Source: Blastocatellia bacterium (GTDB taxonomy: Bacteria > Acidobacteriota > Blastocatellia > Pyrinomonadales > Pyrinomonadaceae). From it: a stretch of 64,000 nt of DNA. Position 1 is the first letter of the stretch; every line of letters begins with the position of its first letter. The notes below the pieces were generated by a model that worked only from the letters and a program-made list of their open reading frames with translations, had not been told where the DNA came from and searched no databases. The DNA lies in the NCBI GenBank assembly GCA_003168335.1, contig PMSM01000010.1, forward strand, positions 124,001 through 188,000, in the 5' to 3' direction. This document shows positions 20,630 to 29,442 of the stretch, piece by piece. Position numbers and translations under genes: made by a program.

Positions 20630-21869
20630 TTTCCAGAGTGTCGCCGTCGCGCGATAGCACGGCTGATTCAGCCTGACCCGCCGCGGAAACATTTGTGATT
20701 TCCGCTTCGTCGTCGCCGACAGGAACCGTGAAACTCAACTCTACTCCTTTCCCTCCTTCGCCGTCTTCGATCCAGATACGGCCGCCGTGCGCCTCAACTA
20801 TTCCCTTCGCAATCGAGAGGCCCATGCCGATTCCCTCGGGCCGGCCGGCACCTATCGGTGCGCTTCCAACGTGAACGAACTTTTCAAATACGCGTTGACG
20901 CAAGTGTTGGGGAATACCAGGCCCCTCGTCGCCCACGGATATTTGGACCATCTCGCCGTGAGCGCGATTCGCCTTGATAGTAATGCACGTGCCTCCAGGG
21001 GCGTACTTGGTCGCGTTGTCAATCAACGTATAAATCACCTCAGCGACAGCCCGCGCGTCTACCCGGATTACTGGCAGTTCATTCTCGACCATCATTCGAA
21101 GTTGGTGCCTTCGCATCAGGGGCTCAGCCCGCGCCAGGGCGGCCTCAATGATTTCTTCCAGAGAACCCCAATTGCGAGATAACTTAATGTCTCCCGCTTC
21201 GATTTGTGCCAGATCAACGATGCTTTCGACGAAGCGGTCGAGCCGATCGGCTTCGTCATTGATTACCGTTAGCAGAGCTTTCTGATCAGCCTGACTAAAG
21301 GTCTCCGTCTGCCCGTCTGGTTCGCCGTCTTCAAGCAAGAGCGTTGCCGACGCTTTGATGGAGGTCAGTGGCGTTCTCAGATCATGAGTAACGGCATCAA
21401 GCAGGGCCGACTTGAGGCGCTCGCTGCGACGAAGCGCTTCGGCCTCGCTGGCACGGTCAAATGCTTCCTGTAGCTCTTCATACAGGATCCGGTTTTCCAT
21501 CCTGCCTGCCTCGGCTTCTTCCGCACGTCGCTTTGCTCTTGCTGAAAGCTGACCAACAGCTAGAGCGGTAATAAAAAACGAGGTAAGCGCAACCCAATTC
21601 TGGGGATCGGTAATTGTGAAGGTGTAGAACGGTGGAAGGAAGAAGAAGTTGTAGCAAAGCATTCCCAGGACTGAAGCGAGCAACGCAGGTCTGCTTCCCC
21701 AGACGATGGCAACGGAAAGCACCACCAGCAAAAACGCGAATCCCACGGTCGTCGAATTAATTTCATTGCGCAAAGGAATGAGGATCGTGGTCAGCGCACC
21801 GATAGCGAAGGCAGCCAGAAGGTAGCTGGCCCAACTTGAATGAATCAACTTGCCAGTCATGGCTCTCAT
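20616..21869 (-). CDS. KdpD-type kinase half (DUF4118 + HisKA + HATPase)
   Basis: 417 residues from ATG 21869. Four TM helices of the DUF4118 module (about 12-108, with YNFFFLPPFYTFTITDPQNW, a KdpD hallmark), a coiled region, HisKA with phospho-His162 in AVTHDLRTPLTSI, and HATPase with N box TLIDNATKYAP, G1 VGDEGPGIP and G2 GIGMGLSIAKGI. It has exactly the part of KdpD that the short protein at 8961 lacks, and is coupled to kdpE by overlap. It is thus the kinase half of a split KdpD. Symbol left blank because the full gene name belongs to the fused form. Confidence 0.9.
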   Translation of the reverse strand: MRAMTGKLIHSSWASYLLAAFAIGALTTILIPLRNEINSTTVGFAFLLVVLSVAIVWGSRPALLASVLGMLCYNFFFLPPFYTFTITDPQNWVALTSFFITALAVGQLSARAKRRAEEAEAGRMENRILYEELQEAFDRASEAEALRRSERLKSALLDAVTHDLRTPLTSIKASATLLLEDGEPDGQTETFSQADQKALLTVINDEADRLDRFVESIVDLAQIEAGDIKLSRNWGSLEEIIEAALARAEPLMRRHQLRMMVENELPVIRVDARAVAEVIYTLIDNATKYAPGGTCITIKANRAHGEMVQISVGDEGPGIPQHLRQRVFEKFVHVGSAPIGAGRPEGIGMGLSIAKGIVEAHGGRIWIEDGEGGKGVELSFTVPVGDDEAEITNVSAAGQAESAVLSRDGDTLENDGK

Positions 21870-21928
21870 TTGGATTAAGATAGCTCTCCGACGCTTAGCG
21901 GCCAACTGCCGCAGGTTCCCAATCTGAG

Positions 21929-24499
21929 TTACAAGATGGGCTCCTTAGATAGCATTTCCAATTCTCCCAGGCTAGAAGTAGCTCCCTCATTCTCGCGCGT
22001 GAATGCGGTAGCACCCGGCGCCGACGACGGTTTGGCGTTCTCCTTCTTGCGGCGTTCGTTTTCTTGTTCCAACGCCCGGCGAATATTTGGATAAACTTCA
22101 ACCACGACTTCGAGATCCTTGCGCCTCAGCCTATAAAGCGAACACGGAGTCATAGCCGTGACGGTAGCATTGCGCGGGCGGCGGTCAAGCAGTGCACCCT
22201 CACCGAAAAAGTTCCCCGCCATCAGCGACGCAAGATGACGCCAAATATTTCCCTCACGCCTGGAGATGCGAACCACTCCGCGGGCAATGATGTAGAGGGC
22301 GTCGCCGGGATCGTTTTCCTCGAAAATTACTTCATGCGCTGCTATCGTCTGAGGATGCAGGCGCGCGGCAAGCACTGCGAAGTCCTCGGCAGGCAGGTCG
22401 CGAAGGAACGGAACGGTGCGCAACAAGTCCTCAGGCGCGGTTTTGAGCTTGGCGATCTCATGACGACCAAGGCTCCGCATCTCACCCTCCAGGTCTGACG
22501 TCAGACGATCAGCAACTGGCAGCGGAATTGTACCTGCGCGCGCGAGGCGCTGGACAGAAGCGAGTTCAGCAAGTAAAACGAGCCGCCAACCAAGTTGCTC
22601 TTGCAAATCATAGACGAACTCCGGGAACTGCTCGGCGGTGTGATCGAGCCGCTCTTGTGCGCCGTCGTAACGCGCACTGTAAGAACTCACGACCTCGTCC
22701 AAAACGCTCGACGGGATAGCTTCGAGCCGCGCGAGATTGGCGAGCATGTCAAGAACTCGTCCGCTGGCCTGGTACTCGCCCCACGCCACCTCATAATCGA
22801 GCGCCACGCGTCGCAAGCGGAGACGTTCGGCCAGACGCAGGCGATCCAGCAGGCGCAAAAGGCGCCGTTCAACGCGGTGCCGATGTAACTGGCGAACTGG
22901 CGGAACGAGATAGACACCTCGGTAACGCATTGCATCCTGTTGTGCGTCAAGTGCGGGCGTGAGTTCGCGAAAGGCGGTCTCACTCAATTGACCTTTGTCA
23001 AACAAGTCCACATAAGCGGAACGCTCCTCTGCAAAGGCGCGCAAAAACACGATGCGCCGTTGTTGGTTGCGGTCCAGTTCACGATGTGCAAGCTCGTCAA
23101 GTTCCCTTTTCGTAGCCTGGAGCTGCTCAGCGCACTCCGTTCGCAGACGTTCGGCGACTGAAGCATTGAACAGCTTGACCGCGAGCAGTTCCGGCAACCG
23201 TTCGAGAGCCCGTCGTCGGGCGGCGAACAAAGCCTCGAGACGCGAAAACCGGTCAGCCAGCGGCGGCTTGTCGAGGCCCAGCCACCGAACCAGCGGCTCT
23301 ATCGTTAGACCCTGGACGAGCAACGTGAACAGGACTGCCCCCATTACCAGCGCGACGAGAGTTTCCCGCTCCGGGAACGCGGGCAGACTCAAAACGATCG
23401 CCAGCGCGACTGCCCCACGTAAGCCGCCCCAGAACATCACGGCCCGATAGGCTGCGCCGATTGGCTCCGCGCCGGGAAGTCGCCCGACGAGCGGCACCAA
23501 TCCATAAATTACAAAAACGCGCGAAACGAGCATCGCCACAACTGTCCACGCCAACAACCTGCGATTCGCGGACAACTCTGAGAAATTCACCCGTAGCCCA
23601 ACCATCAGAAAGATTAGCGCGTTAGAAATAAAGGCGATGTAACTCCAGAACTGATCAAGATGCTCACGCACTGATGCGCTGATCTTCATCCGACCCCAGC
23701 CACCGACTATCAGGCCCGCAGCCAGTGTCGCCGTCACGCCACTCACATGAAATAGCTTTTCCGCGACCAGGAATGAGACATAAGCAACCGTAGTTGTTAA
23801 GGTGATCTCGACAAAGAGATCCGAGCCAACCGCGCCGAGCAGATAACCAGTGATCACGCCGAGTACAGCCCCGACAGCTAATCCGCCGACAAAGACGAGG
23901 AGGAAATCGAGCGCACCGCGCGTCACCACCGTCGCAGACACCTGCCCCGCTAAAAAGACGCCTAGCAGTATGCGCGCCAACACGATTGAGGTGGCATCAT
24001 TGAACAGGCTCTCGCCTTCCACGAGAATGGTCAAGCGGCGCGGCGCTCCCAGCCGTCTGAACACACTGATGACCGCGATGGGATCGGTAGCGCTCAGGAT
24101 TGCGCCGAGCAGGAGCGCGATAATTAGCGAAAAAGGCGTGGTGAACTTGACGATGATTCCGATCACAAAAGTGGACAGCAGTAGGCCAGGAATCGCCAGG
24201 GTCAATACCGGGCTGAGATTCTGGCGCAGCAGGCGCCCGTGAAGATTAAAAGCTGACTCGAAAATCAGCACCGGCAGGAAAACGTAGAGAATCAGCGCGG
24301 GCGAGATTTCGAGATCGCGCAGCGAAGGGGCGAAATGCGGGAACATTTTGACGCTTAGTGACAGGCCGGCGCCGATCAAAACCAGGGCGACAGTAAAAGG
24401 AAAGTTAAGCCTTCTGGTCAGAACCAATATAGCGGCGGCGATCATCAACAACGCGATGACGCCACCTACGATCTGGGGAATGTGTGACGCTTCTGCCAT
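21929..24499 (-). CDS. CPA1-type Na+/H+ antiporter with cyclic-nucleotide-binding tail
   Basis: 856 residues. The N-terminal half (about 1-420) has 12-13 TM helices with the CPA1 signatures LSATDPIAVISVFRRLG and EGESLFNDATSIV. A long cytoplasmic helical region (about 420-710) follows, then a cyclic-nucleotide-binding fold (about 715-830) with EVIFEENDPGDALYIIARG and FFGEGALLDRRPRNATV. The FGEGALL/RPRNATV phosphate-cassette region is well kept, so a ligand may bind. Likely exchanges Na+ or K+ for H+. Its position in the K+ locus, beside KdpD/KdpE, fits cation homeostasis. Confidence 0.9.
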   Translation of the reverse strand: MAEASHIPQIVGGVIALLMIAAAILVLTRRLNFPFTVALVLIGAGLSLSVKMFPHFAPSLRDLEISPALILYVFLPVLIFESAFNLHGRLLRQNLSPVLTLAIPGLLLSTFVIGIIVKFTTPFSLIIALLLGAILSATDPIAVISVFRRLGAPRRLTILVEGESLFNDATSIVLARILLGVFLAGQVSATVVTRGALDFLLVFVGGLAVGAVLGVITGYLLGAVGSDLFVEITLTTTVAYVSFLVAEKLFHVSGVTATLAAGLIVGGWGRMKISASVREHLDQFWSYIAFISNALIFLMVGLRVNFSELSANRRLLAWTVVAMLVSRVFVIYGLVPLVGRLPGAEPIGAAYRAVMFWGGLRGAVALAIVLSLPAFPERETLVALVMGAVLFTLLVQGLTIEPLVRWLGLDKPPLADRFSRLEALFAARRRALERLPELLAVKLFNASVAERLRTECAEQLQATKRELDELAHRELDRNQQRRIVFLRAFAEERSAYVDLFDKGQLSETAFRELTPALDAQQDAMRYRGVYLVPPVRQLHRHRVERRLLRLLDRLRLAERLRLRRVALDYEVAWGEYQASGRVLDMLANLARLEAIPSSVLDEVVSSYSARYDGAQERLDHTAEQFPEFVYDLQEQLGWRLVLLAELASVQRLARAGTIPLPVADRLTSDLEGEMRSLGRHEIAKLKTAPEDLLRTVPFLRDLPAEDFAVLAARLHPQTIAAHEVIFEENDPGDALYIIARGVVRISRREGNIWRHLASLMAGNFFGEGALLDRRPRNATVTAMTPCSLYRLRRKDLEVVVEVYPNIRRALEQENERRKKENAKPSSAPGATAFTRENEGATSSLGELEMLSKEPIL

Positions 24500-24656
24500 T
24501 TACAACTCAGACTGCTCGTGGTTCGGATGCTGTAGCTCGTTAAGAAAAGTCTTCACGATCAAAGCGGCGAGTGCCGCGATCCCGAGTATTGAAACTCACT
24601 CCGTTAAAGCCGGCGCTTTGGCTGCGCAGGGCATTGATAAAAGATGCTTCGTTCAT
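24500..24656 (-). pseudogene. Small membrane ORF between tetR and antiporter, apparently frameshifted
   Basis: ATG 24656 overlaps the TetR stop (ATGA) and reads MNEASFINALRSQSAGFNGV, then runs out of sense. One base shift near 24595 opens a second frame reading VSILGIAALAALIVKTFLNE then LQHPNHEQSEL. That frame's TAA (24500-24502) abuts the antiporter ATG. Joined, the two frames give a single-TM peptide of about 51 residues with coupled ends on both sides. Either a sequencing error, a real frameshift or recoding. Function unknown. Confidence 0.4.
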
Positions 24657-25348
24657 TCTTTCGTCCCGACGAGGTGTTTAGCGACGCGTTCGATCTCATC
24701 ACTCGTCACGCGAAACGGCTGATACCGAACCGCGTTTTGCGCCAACAGTCCGTGCAACGCATCGACGACGAGTGGCGCGAGCAGAGCCGGGCGAAATTCC
24801 GTCGTAAACATGCGCCGTCGCTGGCCCGCCTTGATGACCTCTTCGAGGCGAGCGAGGAATCCAACATACTCGGCATCGAGCAGGGAGTCTGGTAAAAGGA
24901 AGGGGCTTCGTCTCTCAGCGACTACGATCTGAAAGACCTTCGACTCGGCCAGCCACGGCCGGGCCGGCTCATCCGCCGCCGAACGGATTAGCGACGCGAC
25001 GATGGCCTCGAACAATTGCCGTGGATCATCCATGACCTGCTGGAAGTGACTCAGGCGCAGGTTGAGAGGGGCCCAGTAATATTCACTGATGATGAAGAGC
25101 GCCGCCTGTCTAAGTCCTGGGAAGTAGCGGTAAAAGGTTGGATCGGTAGTCCCGGCCTGCCGCGTGATCTCGGCAACACGCGCCCCCTGCACGCCTTTGG
25201 CTGCGAACTCTTCGACGGTCGCCGCCACCACCTGGAAACCGAGCTCCGTCACTGGCCGCCGTTTGATCCACTGGTGGCGGCTCAACAACCTCTTCGCCCC
25301 CGCGTTGAACTCAATCACCTTTCCCGAACTGCGCGCCGACCCTGCCAT
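24653..25348 (-). CDS. TetR/AcrR-family transcriptional regulator
   Basis: 231 residues, ATG 25348. The N-terminal HTH domain is ATVEEFAAKGVQGARVAEIT then RQAGTTDPTFYRYF (about residues 44-77). The C-terminal two-thirds is the helical ligand-binding part. It is divergent from the small gene at 25487 and is followed, with overlapping stops and starts, by the small membrane ORF and the antiporter. It probably represses itself and those genes. Two perfect palindromes in the divergent gap are candidate operators. Confidence 0.88.
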   Translation of the reverse strand: MAGSARSSGKVIEFNAGAKRLLSRHQWIKRRPVTELGFQVVAATVEEFAAKGVQGARVAEITRQAGTTDPTFYRYFPGLRQAALFIISEYYWAPLNLRLSHFQQVMDDPRQLFEAIVASLIRSAADEPARPWLAESKVFQIVVAERRSPFLLPDSLLDAEYVGFLARLEEVIKAGQRRRMFTTEFRPALLAPLVVDALHGLLAQNAVRYQPFRVTSDEIERVAKHLVGTKE

Positions 25349-25387
25349 GTGGTTTCACCTCGATTGAAATTGACACCTTAGGATTTA

Positions 25388-25399
25388 ATGGTATACCAT
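25388..25399. promoter_or_regulatory. Palindrome ATGGTATACCAT, candidate operator
   Basis: A perfect 12-bp palindrome 40 nt upstream of the tetR start, in the tetR/81-aa divergent gap. A plausible regulator site by position and symmetry only. Confidence 0.4.
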
Positions 25400-25405
25400 C
25401 TTCAT

Positions 25406-25420
25406 GTAAGTGTCACTTAC
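25406..25420. promoter_or_regulatory. Palindrome GTAAGTGTCACTTAC, candidate TetR operator
   Basis: Perfect 7-bp arms around one central base, between divergent tetR and the small gene at 25487; a related half-site GTAAGTCAC follows at 25427. TetR repressors normally bind 15-20-bp palindromes in such gaps. Confidence 0.5.
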
Positions 25421-25486
25421 TTATTCGTAAGTCACACTGACCAGCTAAAAGACAACAGGTTGGGCTGGTCGAAGAGGAGGTATCCG

Positions 25487-25732
25487 ATGTCATTACTTAG
25501 TCCTGCCAAAGCTGAGGAAGTTCTCCGCGATCTCAAAACGCTGGCCAGCCTGTTGGAACTTGACGTTATCGAGACAACCAAATTCCCGACCGTCATGATG
25601 CGGGTTTCTCTGGAAGGCAAATCCATCGCTATCACTAAGCAGGGATCGGATTTCCTGGCAACGGACGCTTTGCCCGAAGTGCCGACGACCTTCATCGGCG
25701 GCGGGATGTTTCACTATCGGCTGGAAGTTTGA
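25487..25732 (+). CDS. 81-residue protein of unknown function, divergent from tetR
   Basis: ATG 25487 with a strong AGAGGAGG site 6 nt upstream; the frame is open further upstream but lacks a ribosome site. A small soluble alpha/beta protein: helix LSPAKAEEVLRDLKTLASLL, then strands VMMRVSLEGKSIAITKQGSD, ending GGGMFHYRLEV. I do not recognise it. Its divergence from tetR suggests it is the regulated target. Confidence 0.65.
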   Translation: MSLLSPAKAEEVLRDLKTLASLLELDVIETTKFPTVMMRVSLEGKSIAITKQGSDFLATDALPEVPTTFIGGGMFHYRLEV

Positions 25733-26218
25733 GAAGCCTGGGTGTTCCAAGGCTGGTTAGAAACGGTTCCCTTCAAAGATTAAACCTCTCGGAAAATTCT
25801 CACGACTCACTGACCCCCAAGTTTCATTCATAACCCTTGAGCGATAGCCGGAGACTCGAATGACAACGGCGATGGCGCAATCTAGAGGGACGCGCTATCG
25901 TCCCATCACGCATCAGCGAATCGAACGTTTGGCAATGGAAACAAAGCGGGCGAGGCCCTCCCACAAGCCTCGCCCTAAGGCCACGTGTCCTCACCCCACG
26001 CGACCACTTCGCCCACCGGGGAGGCGGGCGCGTCACGAATTATGCACAACTCGTGGCGCCTTGCAATCCGTACGAGAAACTGAGAATCGGATTCTCTTGC
26101 GAATCTTCCGCGCACTTCGCCAACGAATTAGAACTAGTAACCAGGAGGGCGAGCACTACGGCCAGAGCCGTAACAATAACCCGCTCGACGTCCGGGACAC
26201 TTAACCGAGGTGCGCCGC
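25733..26218. other. Intergenic region with one hairpin
   Basis: About 485 nt between the 81-aa gene and the converging TonB-receptor stop. Open frames here show no family resemblance and no ribosome sites. A perfect 9-bp stem (GGGCGAGGC / GCCTCGCCC, 25948-25975) is the only structure seen. Confidence 0.5.
25948..25975. terminator. Possible terminator hairpin downstream of the TonB-receptor gene
   Basis: Arms 25948-25956 and 25967-25975 are perfectly complementary. On the minus strand the stem is followed by CGCTTTGTTT, weakly T-rich. It is 240 nt beyond the receptor stop, so a dispersed palindrome is equally likely. Confidence 0.3.
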
Positions 26219-28741
26219 TTAGAACGTCACTCCGGCCTGGACCTGAAATGCTCTGGGCGTTACGAAGTGAGTCCCGCTGAACGTCGAAAGGAAATTGTAC
26301 AGAGCGACTTTGTTGGTGATGTTGATTCCGCTGAACCGAAGCGTCACCTTTGTGTGTTCGCCCCTAAACAAGTTATCGGTGCCGACGCTGAAATCGAATA
26401 GGTTCCTTGGCGTGATTCGCGGCGGATTAGTGTCGTCGTTCTCTGCCCCATCCGCTGGAATCTTTAGCCGCAAGGCTCCACGGTTGGCGGAACCACACGC
26501 CAGAATAGGCGAGGTTGGGGTGGCAAAGGTGCTGCCGCAAAAGAGTCCAATCTGAGCCTGTTGGTCCGCACTCAAAGCCAGAGCGGAATCGAAATCAGGA
26601 ACTGAGCCGGCAACCAAACCACTATCATAGCGCCAAGTGAACGCGACGAAAGGAGACAGCCGCTTCCAATGTTCGAATCTGTACTGAACCTGTGTTGTTT
26701 GCTGGAAGTTCTGATCGTGATCGATCCGGAAAACGCCGGCGGGTAGATCCGAATTGAAGAATAATCCACCGCTTTCTGGCGGGAAATACCGGGCTCGCGT
26801 ATGCCCAACAACCATGAAGGCTGTTAGCCCCTTGTAATTAGTCAGGTTAATGCGCGCACCAACTCCATCGAGCTTTGATCTCTGCCAGGCGATCGGAAAT
26901 ACAACGGAGGTGCTAAGCAGGACATTAAAATCAAACGCATTCTGAGTGCGCTTATAGTAGTAGTCGCCGTCAATCACGATGTACTTGCCGACGGCCTGCT
27001 GGAACCCGAAGTTAAACTGATGCCGTTTGCCCGGAGACAACGGTAGGTTGGTGCTATCGCCAAGGATGCCATTTGCTAAACCACCAGCGCCGGTGGCGCT
27101 CGACAGAATCAAATTTTCGTTGTAGGGCGTCTCCAAGCTTCGCGTATAAGATCCGCGCAGGATCGTGTTCGTCCGCTTCACGAGATACGAGACGCCAAGG
27201 CGCGGTTGAACCAGTCTGGCTTTGGTAATGCCGTTGTAATTGTCGAAGCGCACTCCTAATAGAACCGTCGCATTTCCCAAGGTAAGGCTGTCCTGGGCAT
27301 AGAAAGCCTCTTGCTTGATGTCAGTGTGACCGTGAAAGAGGAAAGGCTTTCCACCGCGCGTTAAATCAAAGGGCAGCAAGCCGGGGAGGAACGCCGGATC
27401 GGCCGGATCGTTGAAAGTTGGATCGGTGATGCCAAACTGAAATCCTTCGGTCAGGAAAGTATGCGAGACCTGGACGCCGAACTTGGCATTGTTCTTTCCC
27501 TTCACATAGGACAAATCGGCTTTTAAGCCGACATTATTCAGCCTGCGCGACTCGCCGAAAGTGAGTGGTTGATCCGCGAACTGATTCGGACTGGCGAAGT
27601 ACTTGACGTTGTCCAGACGATAGTACGGATTAATCGACAACACCGTCGTGGGGCTGAAGATATGCACATAGCCCGGAGCGATATTGACTGTGTTAACCAA
27701 CTGGCGCTCCGCCTGGCCGACAGCTTGTTGATCGAACTGATTTGGCGTCTGGAAACGGTTGCGCGCAAAAAACAGGTTTAGGTGAAAGGTGTCTGTTGAG
27801 TTCGGACTGTAGTCGACGCGATCAAAAAGATTCACCGCCGTGCCGAGATCATTCAACACTGTAAATTCCGGAGTATCAAGAAAGCGCCTCGAGCGTTCGT
27901 AGTTGAAGGCAACGAAGTTTCCCGCTTTGGCGTTACCGTATGCAATCGCTCCATCTTCGTGGGTCGTTCCAAAGGTCCCGTAGGAGCCGTTAAAACTGCC
28001 AGTGGGTTTCTTCTTATTTAGGCCGGAGCGCGTCGTCGAATTAATCACCAGGCTCGTTTTGTCGCCATACTCCGCCGCCGCCGCGCCGGTAACGATTTCC
28101 ACTGACTCAATAGCGTTCACCGGAATTTGCGTTGAGAAGATCTTGCTTTGCTGGTCAGTGATTGGCGTGCCATCGATCACGATTTGGGATTGAAAGTGAT
28201 CACCCTCTGGATGAAACCCTCCATTCGAGTCAGCGGCCACCCCCGGCGCTGATAGGGTGACCACCGTGCTCAAGCTACTACCCGGATCGCCCGCCGGCAA
28301 TCTGTTGATGAGACTCTTGTCAACATCGACGTGGGCGGAAGGGACGTTCTCGAGTAGGTCACTCCCATCAGATGTGACCGTAACCGAAGCCGTCGCAGTT
28401 CCCACTGCAAGCGGAATCGTCAGCGTGATCGGGACTGACGAGCGAATATTGATGCCGCCGCGAATTCCGGCAAAGCCCGTTGCGGATGCGCTGTACACAT
28501 AGTTATTGAATGGAATGTTATCAAAACGAAAAACCCCGTCCGCGCCGGTGGTCATTGATCGGTTATAGCCGGTCACAGCATTTTCAAGAGTGACCGTTGT
28601 GTTCGCAACGACAGCCTTGTTCGGATCGACAACGACGCCTGTTATCGTCCCTGAGGTTAAGCCCTGGGCCAGAACCGATCCGGCGGAAACACCGCACATA
28701 ATGAGAATCAAGACTATTCTGCAGCGTACTTTTGATGACAT
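26219..28741 (-). CDS. TonB-dependent receptor with carboxypeptidase-regulatory-like domain
   Basis: 840 residues. Signal peptide (1-25, ending SVLAQG); a carboxypeptidase-regulatory-like/CarboxypepD_reg domain (about 28-115: GTITGVVVDPNKAVVANTTV and FRFDNIPFNNYVYSASATGF); a plug domain (about 130-245: QIVIDGTPITDQQ, IPVNAIESVEIVTGAAAAEY); and a long beta-barrel ending in the aromatic terminus FQVQAGVTF. This architecture is abundant in Acidobacteriota. It takes up an unknown large substrate across the outer membrane; no substrate-specific neighbours are present. ATG 28741. Confidence 0.88.
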   Translation of the reverse strand: MSSKVRCRIVLILIMCGVSAGSVLAQGLTSGTITGVVVDPNKAVVANTTVTLENAVTGYNRSMTTGADGVFRFDNIPFNNYVYSASATGFAGIRGGINIRSSVPITLTIPLAVGTATASVTVTSDGSDLLENVPSAHVDVDKSLINRLPAGDPGSSLSTVVTLSAPGVAADSNGGFHPEGDHFQSQIVIDGTPITDQQSKIFSTQIPVNAIESVEIVTGAAAAEYGDKTSLVINSTTRSGLNKKKPTGSFNGSYGTFGTTHEDGAIAYGNAKAGNFVAFNYERSRRFLDTPEFTVLNDLGTAVNLFDRVDYSPNSTDTFHLNLFFARNRFQTPNQFDQQAVGQAERQLVNTVNIAPGYVHIFSPTTVLSINPYYRLDNVKYFASPNQFADQPLTFGESRRLNNVGLKADLSYVKGKNNAKFGVQVSHTFLTEGFQFGITDPTFNDPADPAFLPGLLPFDLTRGGKPFLFHGHTDIKQEAFYAQDSLTLGNATVLLGVRFDNYNGITKARLVQPRLGVSYLVKRTNTILRGSYTRSLETPYNENLILSSATGAGGLANGILGDSTNLPLSPGKRHQFNFGFQQAVGKYIVIDGDYYYKRTQNAFDFNVLLSTSVVFPIAWQRSKLDGVGARINLTNYKGLTAFMVVGHTRARYFPPESGGLFFNSDLPAGVFRIDHDQNFQQTTQVQYRFEHWKRLSPFVAFTWRYDSGLVAGSVPDFDSALALSADQQAQIGLFCGSTFATPTSPILACGSANRGALRLKIPADGAENDDTNPPRITPRNLFDFSVGTDNLFRGEHTKVTLRFSGINITNKVALYNFLSTFSGTHFVTPRAFQVQAGVTF

Positions 28742-29186
28742 GCCTTATCTCCCGATTTGCGTAGGATCGCTAATATTGTTAAGAGAAAACACAGAATCCT
28801 AGCGGCCAGACTCTCTCAACGGCACTTCATATTTATTGGACTGCATGAAATCGTCGATGAGCTGTTGCTACCAACCAACGAGTGGTTCCCGCTGGGCCTC
28901 ACAATGCCCTTTGGATGCGTAACGCGTTCCGGCCAGGCCCATTCACTTCAGGAAGGCAAAGGCCCCTCTTGCCGTTCACCCGCCCGCTTTGCCCGTTCAT
29001 AAGCCATCCGAAACCTTCCGCTGAATACTGAGTGTTCCCATCTGCGGTGCAACCTATGGTTCCCCCAAGAAAAAGAATTAAGCCCGACGAGACTTCTCTC
29101 GTGGATCTTCCCGGAGACGTTCACTGGCAAGCCCGTAAATGCAATTTATTCTTCTCTTTCACGAACATGAGCACGATTGGCGAACG
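28742..29186. other. Intergenic region upstream of the TonB receptor
   Basis: About 445 nt. It must contain the receptor promoter. I see no recognisable gene, RNA or repeat; short open frames lack family resemblance. Confidence 0.5.
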
Positions 29187-29321
29187 ATGCTTCTTTTCGC
29201 GGTTGGCCTGCTAATTGTCATTCTTCTGATAGATTCATTAGCCGCTGGGGTCTTGAAGCGTTTGGACAACGCCGGACGGACTCAAGTGGCAAGGAAGCGA
29301 AAACACAAGCGAGGAAAGTGA
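29187..29321 (+). CDS. Possible 44-residue membrane peptide
   Basis: ATG 29187 to TGA 29321: MLLFAVGLLIVILLIDSLAA then a basic tail GVLKRLDNAGRTQVARKRKH. One TM helix followed by positive charge is a plausible small membrane protein, but there is no clear ribosome site. Weak call. Confidence 0.3.
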   Translation: MLLFAVGLLIVILLIDSLAAGVLKRLDNAGRTQVARKRKHKRGK

Positions 29322-29442
29322 TTGCGCTCGCCACCGGCGAGGAGATCGTCTTTGACTCTTGCAGAGAGGAGCAAAAACAACTGCGCGATTGTGTGTTTGC
29401 TTCGGTATACTTCTGTCGCTTTGACCAGGAAGAGGAGTGAGC

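Noticed and set aside
25860-26204. 114-aa plus ORF
   Set aside because: Arg/Pro/Thr-rich composition, no ribosome site, and spans a hairpin; looks non-coding.
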